This document shows positions 13,400 to 27,271 of a stretch of DNA of 64,000 bases, piece by piece (positions within the stretch are counted from its first letter, which is position 1; each line of letters opens with the position of its first letter). The position numbers and the translations under genes were made by a program. The DNA is from Glandiceps talaboti (lineage: Eukaryota > Hemichordata > Enteropneusta > Spengelidae): assembly GCF_964340395.1 (NCBI RefSeq), contig NC_135571.1, positions 12,309,940 through 12,373,939 on the forward strand, given 5' to 3'. The notes under the pieces are model-generated. The model worked only from the letters and a program-made list of their open reading frames with translations. It did not search any database and was not told the origin of the DNA.

Positions 13400-16300
13400 C
13401 CTTGCTTTTGATATTTCTTGACATCATATAAAGTGTATCTGACAACTCTGAAACGGACTTTGAAAGAACGGGAAATTCATTTTAAAAGTCTACTCGCATT
13501 ATTTATGTAGCCTTGCATGTCCAACAGATATGTTAAATTAGATGCTCTTTTTGACAGTTTTCAAATACCAAATGTAGGCCACTTGATTTTTCTTTGTTTG
13601 TCTCCCACAATAGTGGACGAGAACTTGACAAAGACTCCAACTATCGTTGGCATACCATAACATTCTTGAGGTGACGCAGGTTGTGGTCGTAATCTTTCGT
13701 GAAAACGAGGACACGCGACGGCCGTTAGTAGCTCCGCCCATTCGTACAGCCAGGGTGCAAAGCAACAGAGAACAAACACAGCACGTAAACAGTTAATTGA
13801 ATGGAAGTGTACACAACTGTGAAACGTTATTCGGATAAAAGCTTGACTTGATTAAAAGAAAAGTGGACAGTCTTTACTTAGCATAGATACTGTTTCTTTT
13901 CTTCTTTGTGACGTCACAATAACGTCACAACAAAACATTCCAAAAGTTGACGACAGCTTTAGCGACCTGGCGATCACACTGTTGTCTAGGAATGCGTTCT
14001 GTCAGACAAAACATGTAGTCGTCAAGGCCGCTAAAAGAAGCTTTTTGCCATTTCTCTGCCATGCCGAATATTATTTGAAACTCCTTATCACCACAGATAT
14101 GTATATTAATCTCAATTAATTTTTCAGTGAAATATTAAAGAATGTGGAAAATTTTCTCACATTTCAAAATGTTTTAGGTTCAAAACAAAGATGAAAAACA
14201 AAAGTTTGAGAAAACAACAATTTTGCCCTTTCTTGGGAAAATTTTTGTTGTTGGGTATTTAAGAGGTCAAAGATGTTTAAAAACTTCTAAAATCGTATTT
14301 TCTCACAGAAAATACAAGACCTTTCTGATTAAGTTTCACCCTGTCCACGTGACCATCGTTAGATAAAAAGCTGATCCAAGTTAACCTCTGACCTGTGAGC
14401 GTGTGTGTGTGTGAAATCAACGATTTTGTTTTTATGTCATTGTAGCAGATTTTACTGTCAAAACAACAAAAAAGTCACTTTAATGTATTCACAATTAATA
14501 ACGATACGATCCCTGTCCAAAATAAATACCAAATATATCAATTTTTTCAGAAAGTCAAAAATTTTGTTCAGATTTTTCTGACGAGAAAGTTGTCGTTTAC
14601 TATGAAATGTTAACCTTGTGTAAGTTTTATGAGACATTTATCTTAATGCTCTAATACTGAGTAGACAGTTGATAAACGTCTCAGTAAAAATAAACTCTTG
14701 ACTACATGTGCAAATGGTATTTCATATGAATACTATATTTTCATATTAATAACCGATTTCTCACTCTAGTCATCTCTAACGTCCCCAATTTGACAGACTA
14801 CAGGCTGTTTTAGGTCAACAACTCACCCCAGTGTCAAAACTGATACTTCTGCGCAATGTAATCTCGAAATTGACACTTTTTGTAATTTGCATATCCTTAT
14901 CTAATTAGACAGTATCCATAGAATTATTTCGAGCGGACAAAAATAACTTGTCCCTCCTTTGTTCTGTCAAAATCACAAATAATCACGAAATGCGGTTATG
15001 TAAATTAAAACGACTTGAAATATACACATGCTTATCATATGGTCGTCGCCACACTCTGATTACATGGACGCTGTAACAACAACCCCCCCCCCCCCACCAA
15101 CTTTGTACTTTTTTTCCTAAGTTTTAATAGTCAACCTACCAAACTGTTCTCCAGCTATACCTCGTAATCTTTTCTAAAAAGATTATTGTATTTATAGTTG
15201 ATTTATAAAAAGGATTAAAAACGCTTGAGAAACAGACAGCTGCCCCTTGTAGTATATTTTCTAGCGTTGTTTGCCAAAATGCTTAAAATTTGACACACTT
15301 AAGATCAAGAGAGTGGGACGCGCTCGTAGTCATAGCAACCCATCGACGATATCGACTCGTTTGCTCTTAAACCTCGATAAGATCAGTCGATAATTAAGTC
15401 CTACATACTCTCCCATATCTCTACATATTTTTGATGGATATAATCTGATGCAAGCATGTCCAAACATGTCTGCTGGAAAGATAAACCACTCTCAACTAGC
15501 TTGATCTAAAAAATAACATAAGTAGAATTCCATATGGCCGATGTTAATTTTGCAAAACAAATGTGAACGGCACCGTCTCGTTGAACTATTGCCCTAACCG
15601 TGTAATTAGAATGTCAGTCGTATGGTCAGATTCCTTTGGCGTGACGACATCATTAGACATTACCATCTCAAAATAGATGATAAAAACAACTTTTTGTAGC
15701 GCAGTCACTTTATCAATATTAAATGAAAGTATTGTTGCAAAGTTTTGATACTATACATGGTATTAAATACACACCAGCATGAATTGGTTACCATAGCAAC
15801 TGGAATAATTACAAATGTAACCAATGTCGGTATTCACGGTATTTCTCACAACATAATAATGGAATGTAAATGAAAATTATCATTTCTGAAAGAAACCTCG
15901 AAATGCTATTATTTTTAGTCTAAATATACACAAAGAGAGAACCCCTGGGAGAGAACACACGAATCATCTGGATTTCTTGGCAACTGCGCCTGCTCAGAGA
16001 TAATTGTTCAATTCTAAGTACAAGTATTGAGCTCAAAGTATGAAAATTGTTTGAGGGGGGGGGGAGTCTCCTTTTTCAAGGGCAGTATCTTTTCAGAACA
16101 GGGCTGCATTTAGTTACTGACACACTAACACGGCTATTTATTCAAACTGTATCAAAATTATTACATTTCGGAGTAAACATTGAAATTATTATGCAAAACA
16201 AGACCATGGTCTTTCATTTTGGAAGCCGTCAATTTCCGAGGCACTACTGGTTGTCGACAAAAAAATGATCTGATAAATAGTTGAGTGGAAAATGGACTAT

Positions 16301-17640
16301 GTTCGCAGACTGTCTGAAGATTGGTAATGGCGTCAGTGACGTCACAACTTTTTGAGCCATTCAGTCGTGCGCTTGTAAATCTGGTATTCGTCAAAATCAT
16401 CTTAAGATTGTCAATTTCTGCTCTCCTTTGCAAGGCGCCTCAGTTGTTCAGTTTTTGGCGCCAGTTTTAGATGACAAAAGATGTAGTCTGCTATAAAACT
16501 ATATTCGAATAATTTCGGTGCTACGGATAAGAGACGGCGTTCTGCCTCTAAAATGGCGCCAAAATCTCAACAACATAAGTCCAGTATCATATTTTTTTCC
16601 AAAAAGACTGGTGCGCCATTATTTTTAGAGGGAGACACAGAATTTTCGATCGAAATTGGATTGTAAGCAAGTACATCATACATTCTGAGTAGCACAGATA
16701 ACTTATCTGTGAAGTATTCGTCTGTTGTTGTTGGAAACAAGAATGCGAGATATTTTTGATACTTCCATATTAGGAAAAATGTCAAAGTGACGTCATCTCA
16801 TTCTGTAGAATGTTGCGGGGCAAAGAAAACATTTGGAATACGAGCCTCGTATTCATGTTTACGTGTTTTAACATTTAACATCAAAATGATTCATTACATA
16901 CATCCGAGTATTTTATTTTAAGCTGGTATTGAACGACAATAAAACAAAGCTTGGTACACATGTTGACAACATTATGCTGGTAGTAGAACCACATGCAGAT
17001 GTCACAAACTTTAAACTTATCAGCTTTCATTTCACTACCCACGAAACATTTCAGAACAAACAAGCAAACTTGAGTATAAAAATTGAAATATTATTGGATA
17101 AAGTGGACCCCCGGTTGTGTATTTATTTGAACTAAGAATGACCCGGTATACCTTTCTCTGTTGATATTTTACAAAAATATGGCAGTCATAGATCTATCTC
17201 ATTTTCATTATTTCTGTACGGAACTTTCTTTCGCCAAGACCAAGAAGAGTTTAACTTTTCACAGCTTAGGAACTATATCAATTCAAGTGAATAACATTTT
17301 TTAACAGAAGAAATTCAAAGGCTTAGCTCAAATTTCAATGGCATTGGAATCCGAGGTCAAAACTAAGGACACATCTCAAATGGAGCATTTATCCAACTTA
17401 CAGTTGTTACGAACAATAAAAAAAATCATACAGGTGTGAAGTAGACGTGAATTAACAGTATCGTAAAATAGAACTGGATCACGTGTTTAGAGAAATAAAC
17501 TAAACTTGATGATGGGTACCGAATTATGCGAATACGTAAAAAGGTGTACAGGAAATTAGGTGTACTAAAGAATGTACCAAGACGTTGACAGTGTGAAGTC
17601 TGTAAGATACGACATTCTTGTCATACAATCAGCTATCACT
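13400..17640. other. Anonymous intergenic sequence
   Basis: No gene or RNA found over 4.2 kb. Present are TGACGTCA at 13909, 16337 and 16788, an X-box-like GTTACCATAGCAAC at 15787-15800, and C-runs or G-runs near 15081 and 16053. Confidence 0.45.
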
Positions 17641-17641
17641 C

Positions 17642-18150
17642 ACTGGTTTAGAAGTCTGATAGGACTGAACAACACAACGTATATTACAGTGGTTTAGAAG
17701 TCTGATAGGACTGAACAACACAACGTATCTTACAGTGGTTTAGAAGTCTGATAGAACTGAACAACACGACGTATCTTACAGTGGTTTAGAAGTCTGATAG
17801 GACTGAACAACACGACGTATCTTACAGTGGTTTAGAAGTCTGATAGGACTGAACAACACGACGTATCTTACAGTGGTTTAGAAGTCTGATAGGGCTGAAC
17901 AATACAATGTATCTTACAGTGGTTTAGAAGTCTGATAGGGCTGAACAACACAACGTATCTTACAGTAGTTTAGAAGTCTGATAGGACTGAACAACACGAC
18001 ATATCTTACAGTGGTTTAGAAGTCTGATAGGGCTGAACAACATGACATATCTTACAGTGGTTTAGAAGTCTGATAGGGCTGAACAACATGACATATCTTA
18101 CAGTGGTTTAGAAGTCTGATAGGGCTGAACAACATGACATATCTTACAGT
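17642..18150. repeat. 46-bp tandem repeat, 11 copies
   Basis: Units share GTTTAGAAGTCTGATAGG, then a CTGAACAA core and a variable CACAACGTATCT end. Variants are blocked: CAACGTAT and CGACGTAT types on the left, and three copies with CATGACATAT adjacent at the right edge. Confidence 0.95.
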
Positions 18151-18159
18151 GTTCTGAGT

Positions 18160-19295
18160 TAAATTCTAAATACCGTTGACGGTGCTATGATCGGCAGACG
18201 ACAGTATTTTTTTTGCTATGGTTCACTCGACTAAAAATAAGTTTTATAGGACTTACTTTTTGCCAAATTGACGTGACAAATTCAAACATTAAAGCAGAAG
18301 TAAGGGAGAAGGGTGAGGAGATGACAGAGGAAGAGAGGAAAGGAAGGAGGGTAAGATGAATGAGAAACAGACGAAAATGTTCGAAGAACGATAAAACTTT
18401 GCTGAGGCTGTTTTAATGTGAGGCCAAACTTAACGCGTGAACCCGGTCACCTCGAGGCATTCTGGAACAAAAACATCAACACCAAAATATCCAGAGCATC
18501 TCAAGGCACGCCAACACCTGTCAAAAACTTAACCAAGTGGGTCGATCTGACGCCCTTTTAACTGATGACGTAATCAAAGCTAAACAATCTGGAAACGGAA
18601 CCAATCTCAAAATAAACGATTTGGCAGTTATACATGTAATACAAAGCAAACACATGTAATGAGTTCTTCAAACTGATGTGCTGACATCGACTAACACAAA
18701 CATTATCAGATTTTATCTACACTTTACCTATGACGTATCGCTATATGCGCTAACAACCACTGCAGACAATTTCCCGCCAAATTGTCGAACAGAAATTGTG
18801 ATCATCTGAAATGTAGACAGTAATTATTGTCGATAGTTTACGGTTAGTTGGTGAAATTATTCCATTCTCTAAAATGGATTTCTTTTTCAACTCACAATTT
18901 TGTCTACATTTGTGTTGTAAATTTCGGAATTTCTTCATCTGCCAAAATCATAATAATGACTATAGTCTGACTTGAAAATGTTCTTGGGAAAGATAAAGGA
19001 TTTTGCAGGTGTAAACAATCTTTATATGTAAATTTACTGACAATTATATTCCAATTCGAACATACAGATGTAAACAATCATACATGGAAATATACGATAC
19101 CGATAGGTATAATTTTGATACACAGGTGTACACAGATTTGAATTTAAATTCAAACTTTGGAAACACAAGCGTATTTGGCCTGATATGGAAATTTGCTAAA
19201 TGAATGAATAACCCGGGGAAGTAACCACCATAACCTGTAACTAACAAACAACCCGACAAGCTTAAAATAAAAAAACAAACAAAGAAGCAAGCAAG
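18160..19295. other. Anonymous sequence
   Basis: A purine-rich stretch near 18296-18360 and one TTCCCGCC word at 18771-18778; no gene seen. Confidence 0.45.
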
Positions 19296-19301
19296 CAAAC
19301 A

Positions 19302-19560
19302 TACATAGATACATACATACATACATACATACATACATACATACATACATACATACATACAAACAAACAAACAAACAACCTACCTATCTACATTGTACAG
19401 ACGACATTGTACCAACTAACCCACCCACCCATCCATCCATCTATCTACCTACCTACCTACCAACCTACCTACTTACTTAACTATATCAACCTATCTACCT
19501 TCTACCAACCTCCCACCTACTTCTCTTCCTCCCTCTTCCCCACCCCTCCCCCTCCCTTCC
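19302..19560. repeat. (CATA)n(CAAA)n followed by degenerate CTAC/CCAT tract
   Basis: CATA to about 19360, CAAA to 19377, then 180 bp of decayed CTAC, CCAT and CCTC words. Confidence 0.9.
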
Positions 19561-20400
19561 TATCTAGCTAACGTGTGATAATTTTGTTCAGCTCTTATCA
19601 ATTACATAGTTTCTGATCTGGTCCTAATAAACTCTGATAATATGGGACCTGAAGGTCATACCATGTGAGTTCGTATAGTGCAATGTTTAGAACATGTGAG
19701 TTGTGATAAACTAACTTCTATAAAAGATCTTTAATATTATAATCTTACAAAGTGACGTCATCAAATCCTATGTCATACACAACAGAAATTCATTGCTTCG
19801 AAATTATCAAAAGAAAAAATTCAACTGCGATGAGAAAGGACCAACTGATTATTTGAAATTCTTTCACCCACGATGGAGGATGAACATTCAGTGGCAATTT
19901 TCATTTGTTGTCGGCTTGATTGACCCCCTATCTCTGTATCAAAGACGCTGAGCTTCCCTGGAGGTACAATAGAAGGCCTGTGTAGTTGGGGAAAGTGAGC
20001 TGCTAAAGGTTGGTGCACATACCAAAACGAAGCTAGGAATTTTTGTTGAACAAATCTCAATTGATGTTTCTGAAACCGTAGACGATGATTATTGAAAGTA
20101 AAGGGCTATTGATATTAATCCACATCAAAAGTATTGGATGCAATTCCGGAGTTGAAATTTTAAGAGGTTTTTCGTGTCCAATTGCCTGGGGGTACGTTTG
20201 TATTTACTGATCGAGTAAAGGCCTTGCAATGTAGTCAATCCCAGGAGTAAAGTTGACACGTAGATAGAGGTGTCAAGGTATATCTACTTATTGACCATGG
20301 ACATCTGGAGAAAAACAGCTCGATTTTATTACGAAAACAGTTTATATCAGGAAAAGTGAAAGTAGAAAGAAAGGACCGGGTGTGTAGAGAGGAGACAATA
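19561..20400. other. Anonymous sequence
   Basis: One TGACGTCA (19753-19760); no gene or repeat recognised. Confidence 0.45.
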
Positions 20401-20401
20401 C

Positions 20402-20483
20402 TACAAATAGGTAGACAGACTTAAAGACAGATAGATAGACAGACAGATAGATAGATAGACTGAGTCAGACCGACAGGTCGATC

Positions 20484-20531
<48 letters not shown>

Positions 20532-20764
20532 TACGTACGTACGTACATCCATCCATCCATCCATCCATCCATCCATACATACATACATACATACATACAT
20601 ACATACATACATACATACATACATACATACATACATACATGCAGACAGACATTATGTATGTCATACATACATACATACATACATACATACATACATACAT
20701 ACATACGTACATGCATGCATACATGCAGACATGCAGACAGACAGACAGACAGAAGACAGAAGAC

Positions 20765-20812
<48 letters not shown>

Positions 20813-20874
20813 TCAATCAACATGAACATGCAGACATTCAGACACACACACAGACATACAATATGACATAAAGT

Positions 20875-20946
<72 letters not shown>

Positions 20947-20993
20947 GCAAAACTCAATGATAGATAAAGACATCTTGACAGAAAGGCGTAAAA

Positions 20994-21031
<38 letters not shown>

Positions 21032-21032
21032 T

Positions 21033-21083
<51 letters not shown>
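20402..21083. repeat. Compound CAGA/GATA/CATC/CATA/GA microsatellite cluster
   Basis: In order: GATA/CAGA (20402-20530), CATC (20547-20574), CATA (20573-20640), CATA (20663-20706), CAGA (20733-20811), GA (20878-20942), CAGA (20994-21083). Long frames across it are translated repeats. Confidence 0.95.
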
Positions 21084-21084
<1 letters not shown>

Positions 21085-21089
21085 TGGCG

Positions 21090-21900
21090 TAGGCCGAAGC
21101 CGAGGAGCTGTACCGTTAGAAAGTAACACCGAGACAAGTAGGAGAACAAATAGAACTTAAGGGAAAAATAACGGTAGCGAGTAAAAGCCACCCAGTTATC
21201 AAAATACACTAATCGACAATACTTAATGTTTTGAGGTAATAGCCAACGACTTTCCCCGGATTGATACAACTAGGTCAGACAACGAGACGAAGAAAAGATA
21301 AGAGAGAGACGTTCATAATCCCAAAAGTGATAATATAGTAGTAAATATCACTGAACTGGTCTCCGTGGGACATGTTTAGAGGTCGAGTTAAATTTTATCA
21401 GTGCGTCTGTCTGTGTAGTTTGTAAATAACTGGCCGCTTTATTAATTTTGATGAGAGCTGCAGTCAAACTCGTTCTGTAGATTTATTGGTTTGTAGTGGC
21501 CATTAGTACTCCAGATGGGAGTATAATATTACTGGTTTAGTCACACCACAGCTTGGCCGATATTAAATGGCTTACACTGACAAGTTTGACCCTAAATATG
21601 ACCTATTAGGTTTGTTTTGATTTTCATTGTTTTGTTTTTTAAGTTGTTGACCAGGATATTTGAAAGGAACGTTAGTAATGAATACACGTACACGTACATA
21701 TCTCATGATGACTAAGTTATTACCTTCGGGTAAACACTCATGAATATATATTGCCCATCTAATACTTATGCATGTCCCATGATGCAACAGTGGACCACTG
21801 CTAGAACAATGGAAGTAACCAAGAGTTTCAATTTGGTGTTTCTTAGCAATCGTGCGAAATTTATGTGATGGGAAATCATGAACTAACTCTCCAGAACCTA
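21090..21900. other. Anonymous sequence
   Basis: No gene, RNA or repeat found. Confidence 0.5.
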
Positions 21901-21924
21901 AAGTTTATGAAAATACATTTCATT

Positions 21925-22120
21925 TGGGTGGCGTTCCCCTCTCGCTTTAATCCTATGTGTTTACACTAGGAGCAGTCATGGATTATATACTCCCCAACAA
22001 GTTAAGATAAGGGTCGTATGTGCCGCTATAGGTCCATTCTAGGGGTAATACTTGTGAAGCGATTTGAGTACAATAAAGGAAAGATCTGTCTAAAAACTAT
22101 CACTGTTATAAAATATAAGT
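21925..22120 (+). mobile_element. SINE-like 3' part, copy 1
   Basis: Shares with 41825-42030 the series CTTTAATCCTATG, ATGGATT, a CTATAGGTCC-type segment, AGGGGTA and AAGC(G/C)..TTGA, then a TATAAA-type tail. This layout resembles the LINE-derived 3' tails of invertebrate SINEs. I see no clear pol III head. Confidence 0.45.
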
Positions 22121-22285
22121 TTTAAAAAATTGCTATGGTGATATAATAATGTAATTTAGTCTGTTGTATTGTGCGAGCAAGCGTATGTGTCCTTCGAGTC
22201 TCGCGCACGTATCGATGACGTCATTGTACGCCGAAGTGATGACGTCACTATACATTTTCTCAGTGTGATTGGCTAAATAGACATA

Positions 22286-22529
22286 GACTGTCGACAGTCG
22301 TTCGTGCCTTTTTTGCTACGTTTCATTTAAATCAAAGTCATCACCTTGCTCCGTAGCACTGAATACTAATGCGTACTGATAGGAACTGCGACTGCCGAAG
22401 GCACGAACTGTGAGTGCCGAAGGCTCGGTGATCAGTACGCGGTTATAGTATCGCTCCGGATCGGAGCGAGGCAACGACTTTAGTTTTAGATAAAACGTAG
22501 CAAAAAGGCACGAACGACTGTCGACAGTC
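22286..22529. mobile_element. MITE family B with TA target duplication
   Basis: 244 bp flanked by TA on both sides. The terminal inverted repeats begin with the 14-bp palindrome GACTGTCGACAGTC and continue through GTTCGTGCC, the T-run and GCTACGTTT, about 38 bp nearly identical with weaker pairing further in. The interior carries a second hairpin (CGCTCCGGATCGGAGCG). TA duplication suggests a Tc1/mariner-type source. A fragment of the same end lies at 44948-44996. Confidence 0.85.
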
Positions 22530-22534
22530 TAAAC

Positions 22535-24000
22535 TATAGACAGTGCTGAACGAAATCTGACATTCTCAAAAGTAGAAAATATTGTGGAAGTTCAAAGCTT
22601 TTGCGATGTTTGGCGTATAATATAGAAATAGTTCAGTGATAGAGACTTTTAGAGATACAGTGTTTACCAAATTTCGAATAGATATGTAATTATATGGAAT
22701 GCTCATATATAGTTTGGTGATCAAACTTTAGCTTGCAATTGCCTAGCTTAGATTAGAATCATTGTGAATGTTGGCTGTGATGATATTGTGACGACATTGT
22801 CAAGATCTTCCCTGTCAAAGTTCTGAAGCAGCAAAACCTGAATCTTAGAAGTCTCGTGCCAAATACTAGCATAAAATATAATTTGGCAAAGACAAGTTGA
22901 CTCGGATCTGTCAGTAAATTCGACGTTTACCCTGACACTGTCGACAAAAACGTTACAGCTAGTTGAGAAGTTATCATAGCGAGTTAGACGTTTACTTTGT
23001 GACGTAAAGTCAGATTTCAACAACTACGGATTGTTCATTGATCGAGTACCCACAGTGAAACCTGTATACATTTACTGCAGAGCTGGAATGTCTTTCTCCC
23101 GTTGACAGACGGACCACGGCGACTTGGGTCATAGAAACCGTACATCTAACATCCTTGGCCAAATTACGCGCGAATCGTGCACGTGTTAGCAGTGTTCACT
23201 TTGACAGTGACGTGTGGCAGGCGATTGAAATACATTAGACCTGGAAAAACACATTGTCGGTGTCGACCACTCTGACCGGATTGTAATTTCAGTCATACAC
23301 AGGAAATTAATGACCTCATCTGAACACGATCGCGAGACAACGTTCAACATGTACAGGCTGAAGTTTTTTTTTCTCTTTTAATGAGTTTAGTACGTGATGA
23401 CGGATGATTTTCTCGTCTGTTATTTTTAGACTAATTTTCTTTACAGTCGGACGTGAAATACATACGGGACTAAAACTCAAACCCTGTCGTTCCCCCGGCA
23501 ATTGTTTATTGCGCTAATTTGAAGTGCAGTCAAAGCGTGCACTGTTGTAAGTTGATTCGTTTAACATAAACTTTTCACAAAAAGCTACACAATATTTGTC
23601 TGTCGTCTGCGTTTACTAGTACAAGCACTTTCCCGCCAAAACCGTATAAACATTTTCCCTCTTTTATCCATAACATTTTCGTTCAAACAATCTTTGTTTT
23701 AGACTGGAAACAAAACAACATCCTTGATTAATAGATATGCTACAAAATTGTAACTTTTACAAATCTCGCCAAAATTTGTAAAAGATGCGTTTTTGTTTTC
23801 AAGTGTCTGGACAGACGGTGTGATATTGCAGTAACTTACACCAAAAACGCTTCATCCTATTTCAGTAAAGTGCACATATAAACCGTGTCATCTGACTTTA
23901 ACAAATCTGAAGTTCGGTACTTGACGACATTGCAAAAACACGTTGAGGGCTTTGATATAGGTCACAATAAAACTATTTTCCCTCAAAGACATTTACGACA
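22535..24000. other. Anonymous sequence
   Basis: No gene recognised; a TTTCCCGCCAAA word lies at 23629-23640. Confidence 0.45.
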
Positions 24001-24004
24001 AGTA

Positions 24005-24079
24005 ATGGTCGTTGTAAACCACAGCCTCTTTTACGGCACTGTCCAAGAAAAATAAGGTTTGTCTGGTTTGTGAGAATGC
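24005..24079 (+). mobile_element. Small hairpin element (family H), internally deleted copy
   Basis: GTCGTTGTAAACCACAGCC...TTTTACGGCACTGTCCAAG, then directly to the end TGGTTTGTGAGAATG. The second stem is missing. Confidence 0.65.
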
Positions 24080-24244
24080 AAGTATTATATAGACCGTCGC
24101 TCAGTTTGATAGTTTGATCTCAGACTACTACAAACATAAATGTCTGAGGTCTGAGGTAGACGCTATTTACAGATCAAGATAAACACATTTGTCTGACAAA
24201 CCAACATAAAGAGTTGGTCCACAGCAACAAACATTCCCTATAAA

Positions 24245-24326
24245 CATTGTCGTAAACCACAGTCTCTTTTACGGCACCATATTTCGTTGCTTGAGCAGCA
24301 ATGTGTGCTCTTGCTTACGAGAATAC
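24245..24326 (+). mobile_element. Small hairpin element (family H), diverged copy
   Basis: CATTGTCGTAAACCACAG...TTTTACGGCACC, then diverged sequence with ATTTCG and the end TTACGAGAAT. Confidence 0.6.
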
Positions 24327-24739
24327 CTATAATAGGGTCCACTGATACGATTAAGACACTGCTACTACGAGAACCTGTTCCTGAGGCATGGTCCGTTAGA
24401 TATTTTTCTTAAAATTTCTGTAGCAAATATGCCATATCCCTTTGATAGGACGCGTTGCCCCTGACAACGACACTTGCTCACAGCTCCAAATCTATATACC
24501 GGAGTCGTTTCCTGTCGGCTCTTTAAATTTCGGAGTGAAAACAGCTTGACTCAACTTCGGAGACCAATGTCACATTGCATATGCATATTGAGACTTGTTC
24601 CACAAATTTATCGACGTTAGTGTGACGTCATGATACTGCTATGGAAACCATGCTATAGGCAAACTAATACAGACACAAAGTAAACCTTCTGTTGTTGCAT
24701 GTTGTATTTTTACACAAGTGAATGTGATGATAGTGATGA

Positions 24740-25100
24740 CTTGATTAGGCCAAAAAAGAATTGTTTCTGGTCAGGACAATTTGAAAATAGTGCGACAAAG
24801 CTGGGTTTTTTATTCTCAGGAATCCTGTCACTAAATCTACTATTTATGGCAATTACTGTTCTTTTTATTTAGTACTTTACAGCAAGTGTGTATGTGGGGC
24901 AGATGTCATTTGCTTGTTCATGAGTTGTCTTCACTGAAGTAAGGAGGGTTGTTTTTGTGTTTCCCCACGGATCTGCAGACTGCGTGGGCTGGACAAACAC
25001 ACACAAAAATACCGACGCGAGGGTATGTAAATGATGCGCGCGCTGACCAGAAACAATTCTCTCTTTTTGGCCTTTGGGATATAAGCACCCTCTAATCAAG
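24740..25100. mobile_element. Inverted-repeat element, family C
   Basis: The left end CTTGATTAG is followed by GGCCAAAAAAGAATTGTTTC and TGGTCAG; the right end is the reverse complement, with about 20 extra bases between CTTGATTAG and GGCCAAAAAG. It is 361 bp with no coding capacity. I have an impression of similar sequence from other marine invertebrates but cannot verify it. Confidence 0.65.
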
Positions 25101-25104
25101 ATGG

Positions 25105-27265
25105 CGTAAACACTGAATGAGGTTGAATGTGTGGCCATTTGGGGAAGACTTTATATGAGTGACGCCACCTTGTGTGTAATTAACTGAACGCCTATAGCGA
25201 ACTTGTATAAAAAACATTGCAATAATTTGTATCTCTCTTAGTTTTTACACGCGTAAATCTTTCTTGTATGGGTGGAAACAAAGAATATCATGTTATGAAT
25301 ATGAATGGAATTACTACTTTTACTCCATCTTGCTTGTGTGGATAGAAAAAAATAATGTTACCAATTATACTGCCACTATAGATAGAGAATAATCAAGCAA
25401 GAATGCATAGTGTATGGAGAACACCCTTATTCGTCGCATCGTTATTTGACAATTCGTATCCGTTGCTGGTATAAATCCCGAATCCGGACCGGCAGCATTA
25501 CGCGTCCCTATCCCTGTGCAGTTAGAGACAACAGTGTGACATATTACACGCACGCTAAGAATAAAGTAATATTGCTGGTTTACCAACAACAGAGTTCGAA
25601 CTTTGAAAGTTTTTTTTTGTTCACTATGTGATCTTTATGTTCATACTTCGCCCAAAATCTCTTTAAATCGCATTGCAGATTGACTCGACTCCTGCACCCA
25701 TTGTACATGAACGTTGAGTAACTCGAACGATCCGGAGTGCGAGAACCAGGACTTTAAAATATGTTTGGCCATAAAATAACAACATATTTCTTGCACTTGT
25801 AGACATTTCTGAAAGCTGTTGTATCAACATCTCATTACAATTTGACCGATCTCAACATTTTTTAGTTAAAAACCCGAGGCAGGTACAAAAGGAAGAAAGC
25901 TTTAAGAGAGTTTGCTTTGATGCCATTAATCACCTTTAATGATGTTTGTGACGGATTTCAGCCGAACAGTCGATTAGTTGATGTGGTCCGTATCGTCTTT
26001 ATCAAAATATACCAATCCTGAGGGTTCCAGGAAACAAAGTATTAGCACAGAGTTGTGTGTGCTTTATTGGACTTTTACGGTGTAGTAGACACCATGTGTT
26101 GACTTAAATCTTCGGAACGCGACTGATATATCTGCCACGTACTTTCGGCATCTTTATTCCCTTTAAGAGCAGCTTGTGTCCTGAGCCGATCAGACAGTCA
26201 CGTGATCGTTAGTAGAACAACAAACGCTGAAGGTCTGAAGACATTTTGGGGAATCCCGGTGGGTCTAGAAGGAAGGTCCTATTACACAACTACTTGTGCA
26301 GGAAATTTATTGCATATGGTCCACAGGATCAACAATAAACCACGGTCATACGGATTTACTCCAACCTCTCTCTTTAAGAGCACGCATGCGTAGTCTATAC
26401 ACAAAGAAGCCTCGGATAGTAAATGCCAACGTCTGTCCGACGTTGATTCAGAATGGCTTGAATTCCAAATTGTCTCCGAGCACCTCAACGTGTGGTTTTG
26501 AGGAAACTGAAAATATTAGGTAAATTCAACGGCAATGATTACAAAAGAACAAAAGAACGCAAATTTACTAAATCTAAATATATTTGCATAAATGCTTTTT
26601 AGTAAATATATTTTGAAAAGAACGCCACGAAGTAGGATCCGGAAATTGAATTCTAGATATCGACGTCTTCGCTACAAGGCGTACTTTTATTTCAGGAAGG
26701 TTTGGAAGTTGGAATGTAGGTTTTATGAAAGAATAAAATATTATGTCAGGTTTATTTATTTTCACTGGAAAATTCTGATCGATTATTAGTCGCTTGTTCT
26801 CCAAGTTTCTACAGTGTGCAGTCATGGCAAAAAACCTGAAAATCTTGCTTTTTGTTGTCATGGAAACTGCTGTTATGGAAATACCTGAAAAACTTATGCC
26901 GGGTTAAATTCTTTGTAATTAAGTTTATGGGGGCGATAATGAGTTACATTTATACGAAAGGTAAAATATATTACAGTTGTCCAATTTTCAGTTCAGAATA
27001 GATCTAGGTGTCTACTAAATCAGTTCGTTTATAAATATGACAGCATTTTACAATGTTCTTTCTGAATTTATACGGTTTCCGTGTACTGTTAACAAACTTG
27101 TGTTTTTGAAGGCATTTGAAGATCCCCCAGTGTGATCGAGGCTAACAACATCTGGTAAATGTACACATTCTGGCGTGGAGGGATTTTAGTGTTTTTTTCC
27201 GAGTGACGTCAGGTTGTAGAATAAATAAAACTTTCCAGGTGGTCCGAATTTTGATTTCATTTTAT
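25105..27265. other. Anonymous sequence
   Basis: Short unsupported open frames only; one TGACGTCA at 27204-27211. Confidence 0.45.
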
Positions 27266-27271
27266 CAATAC

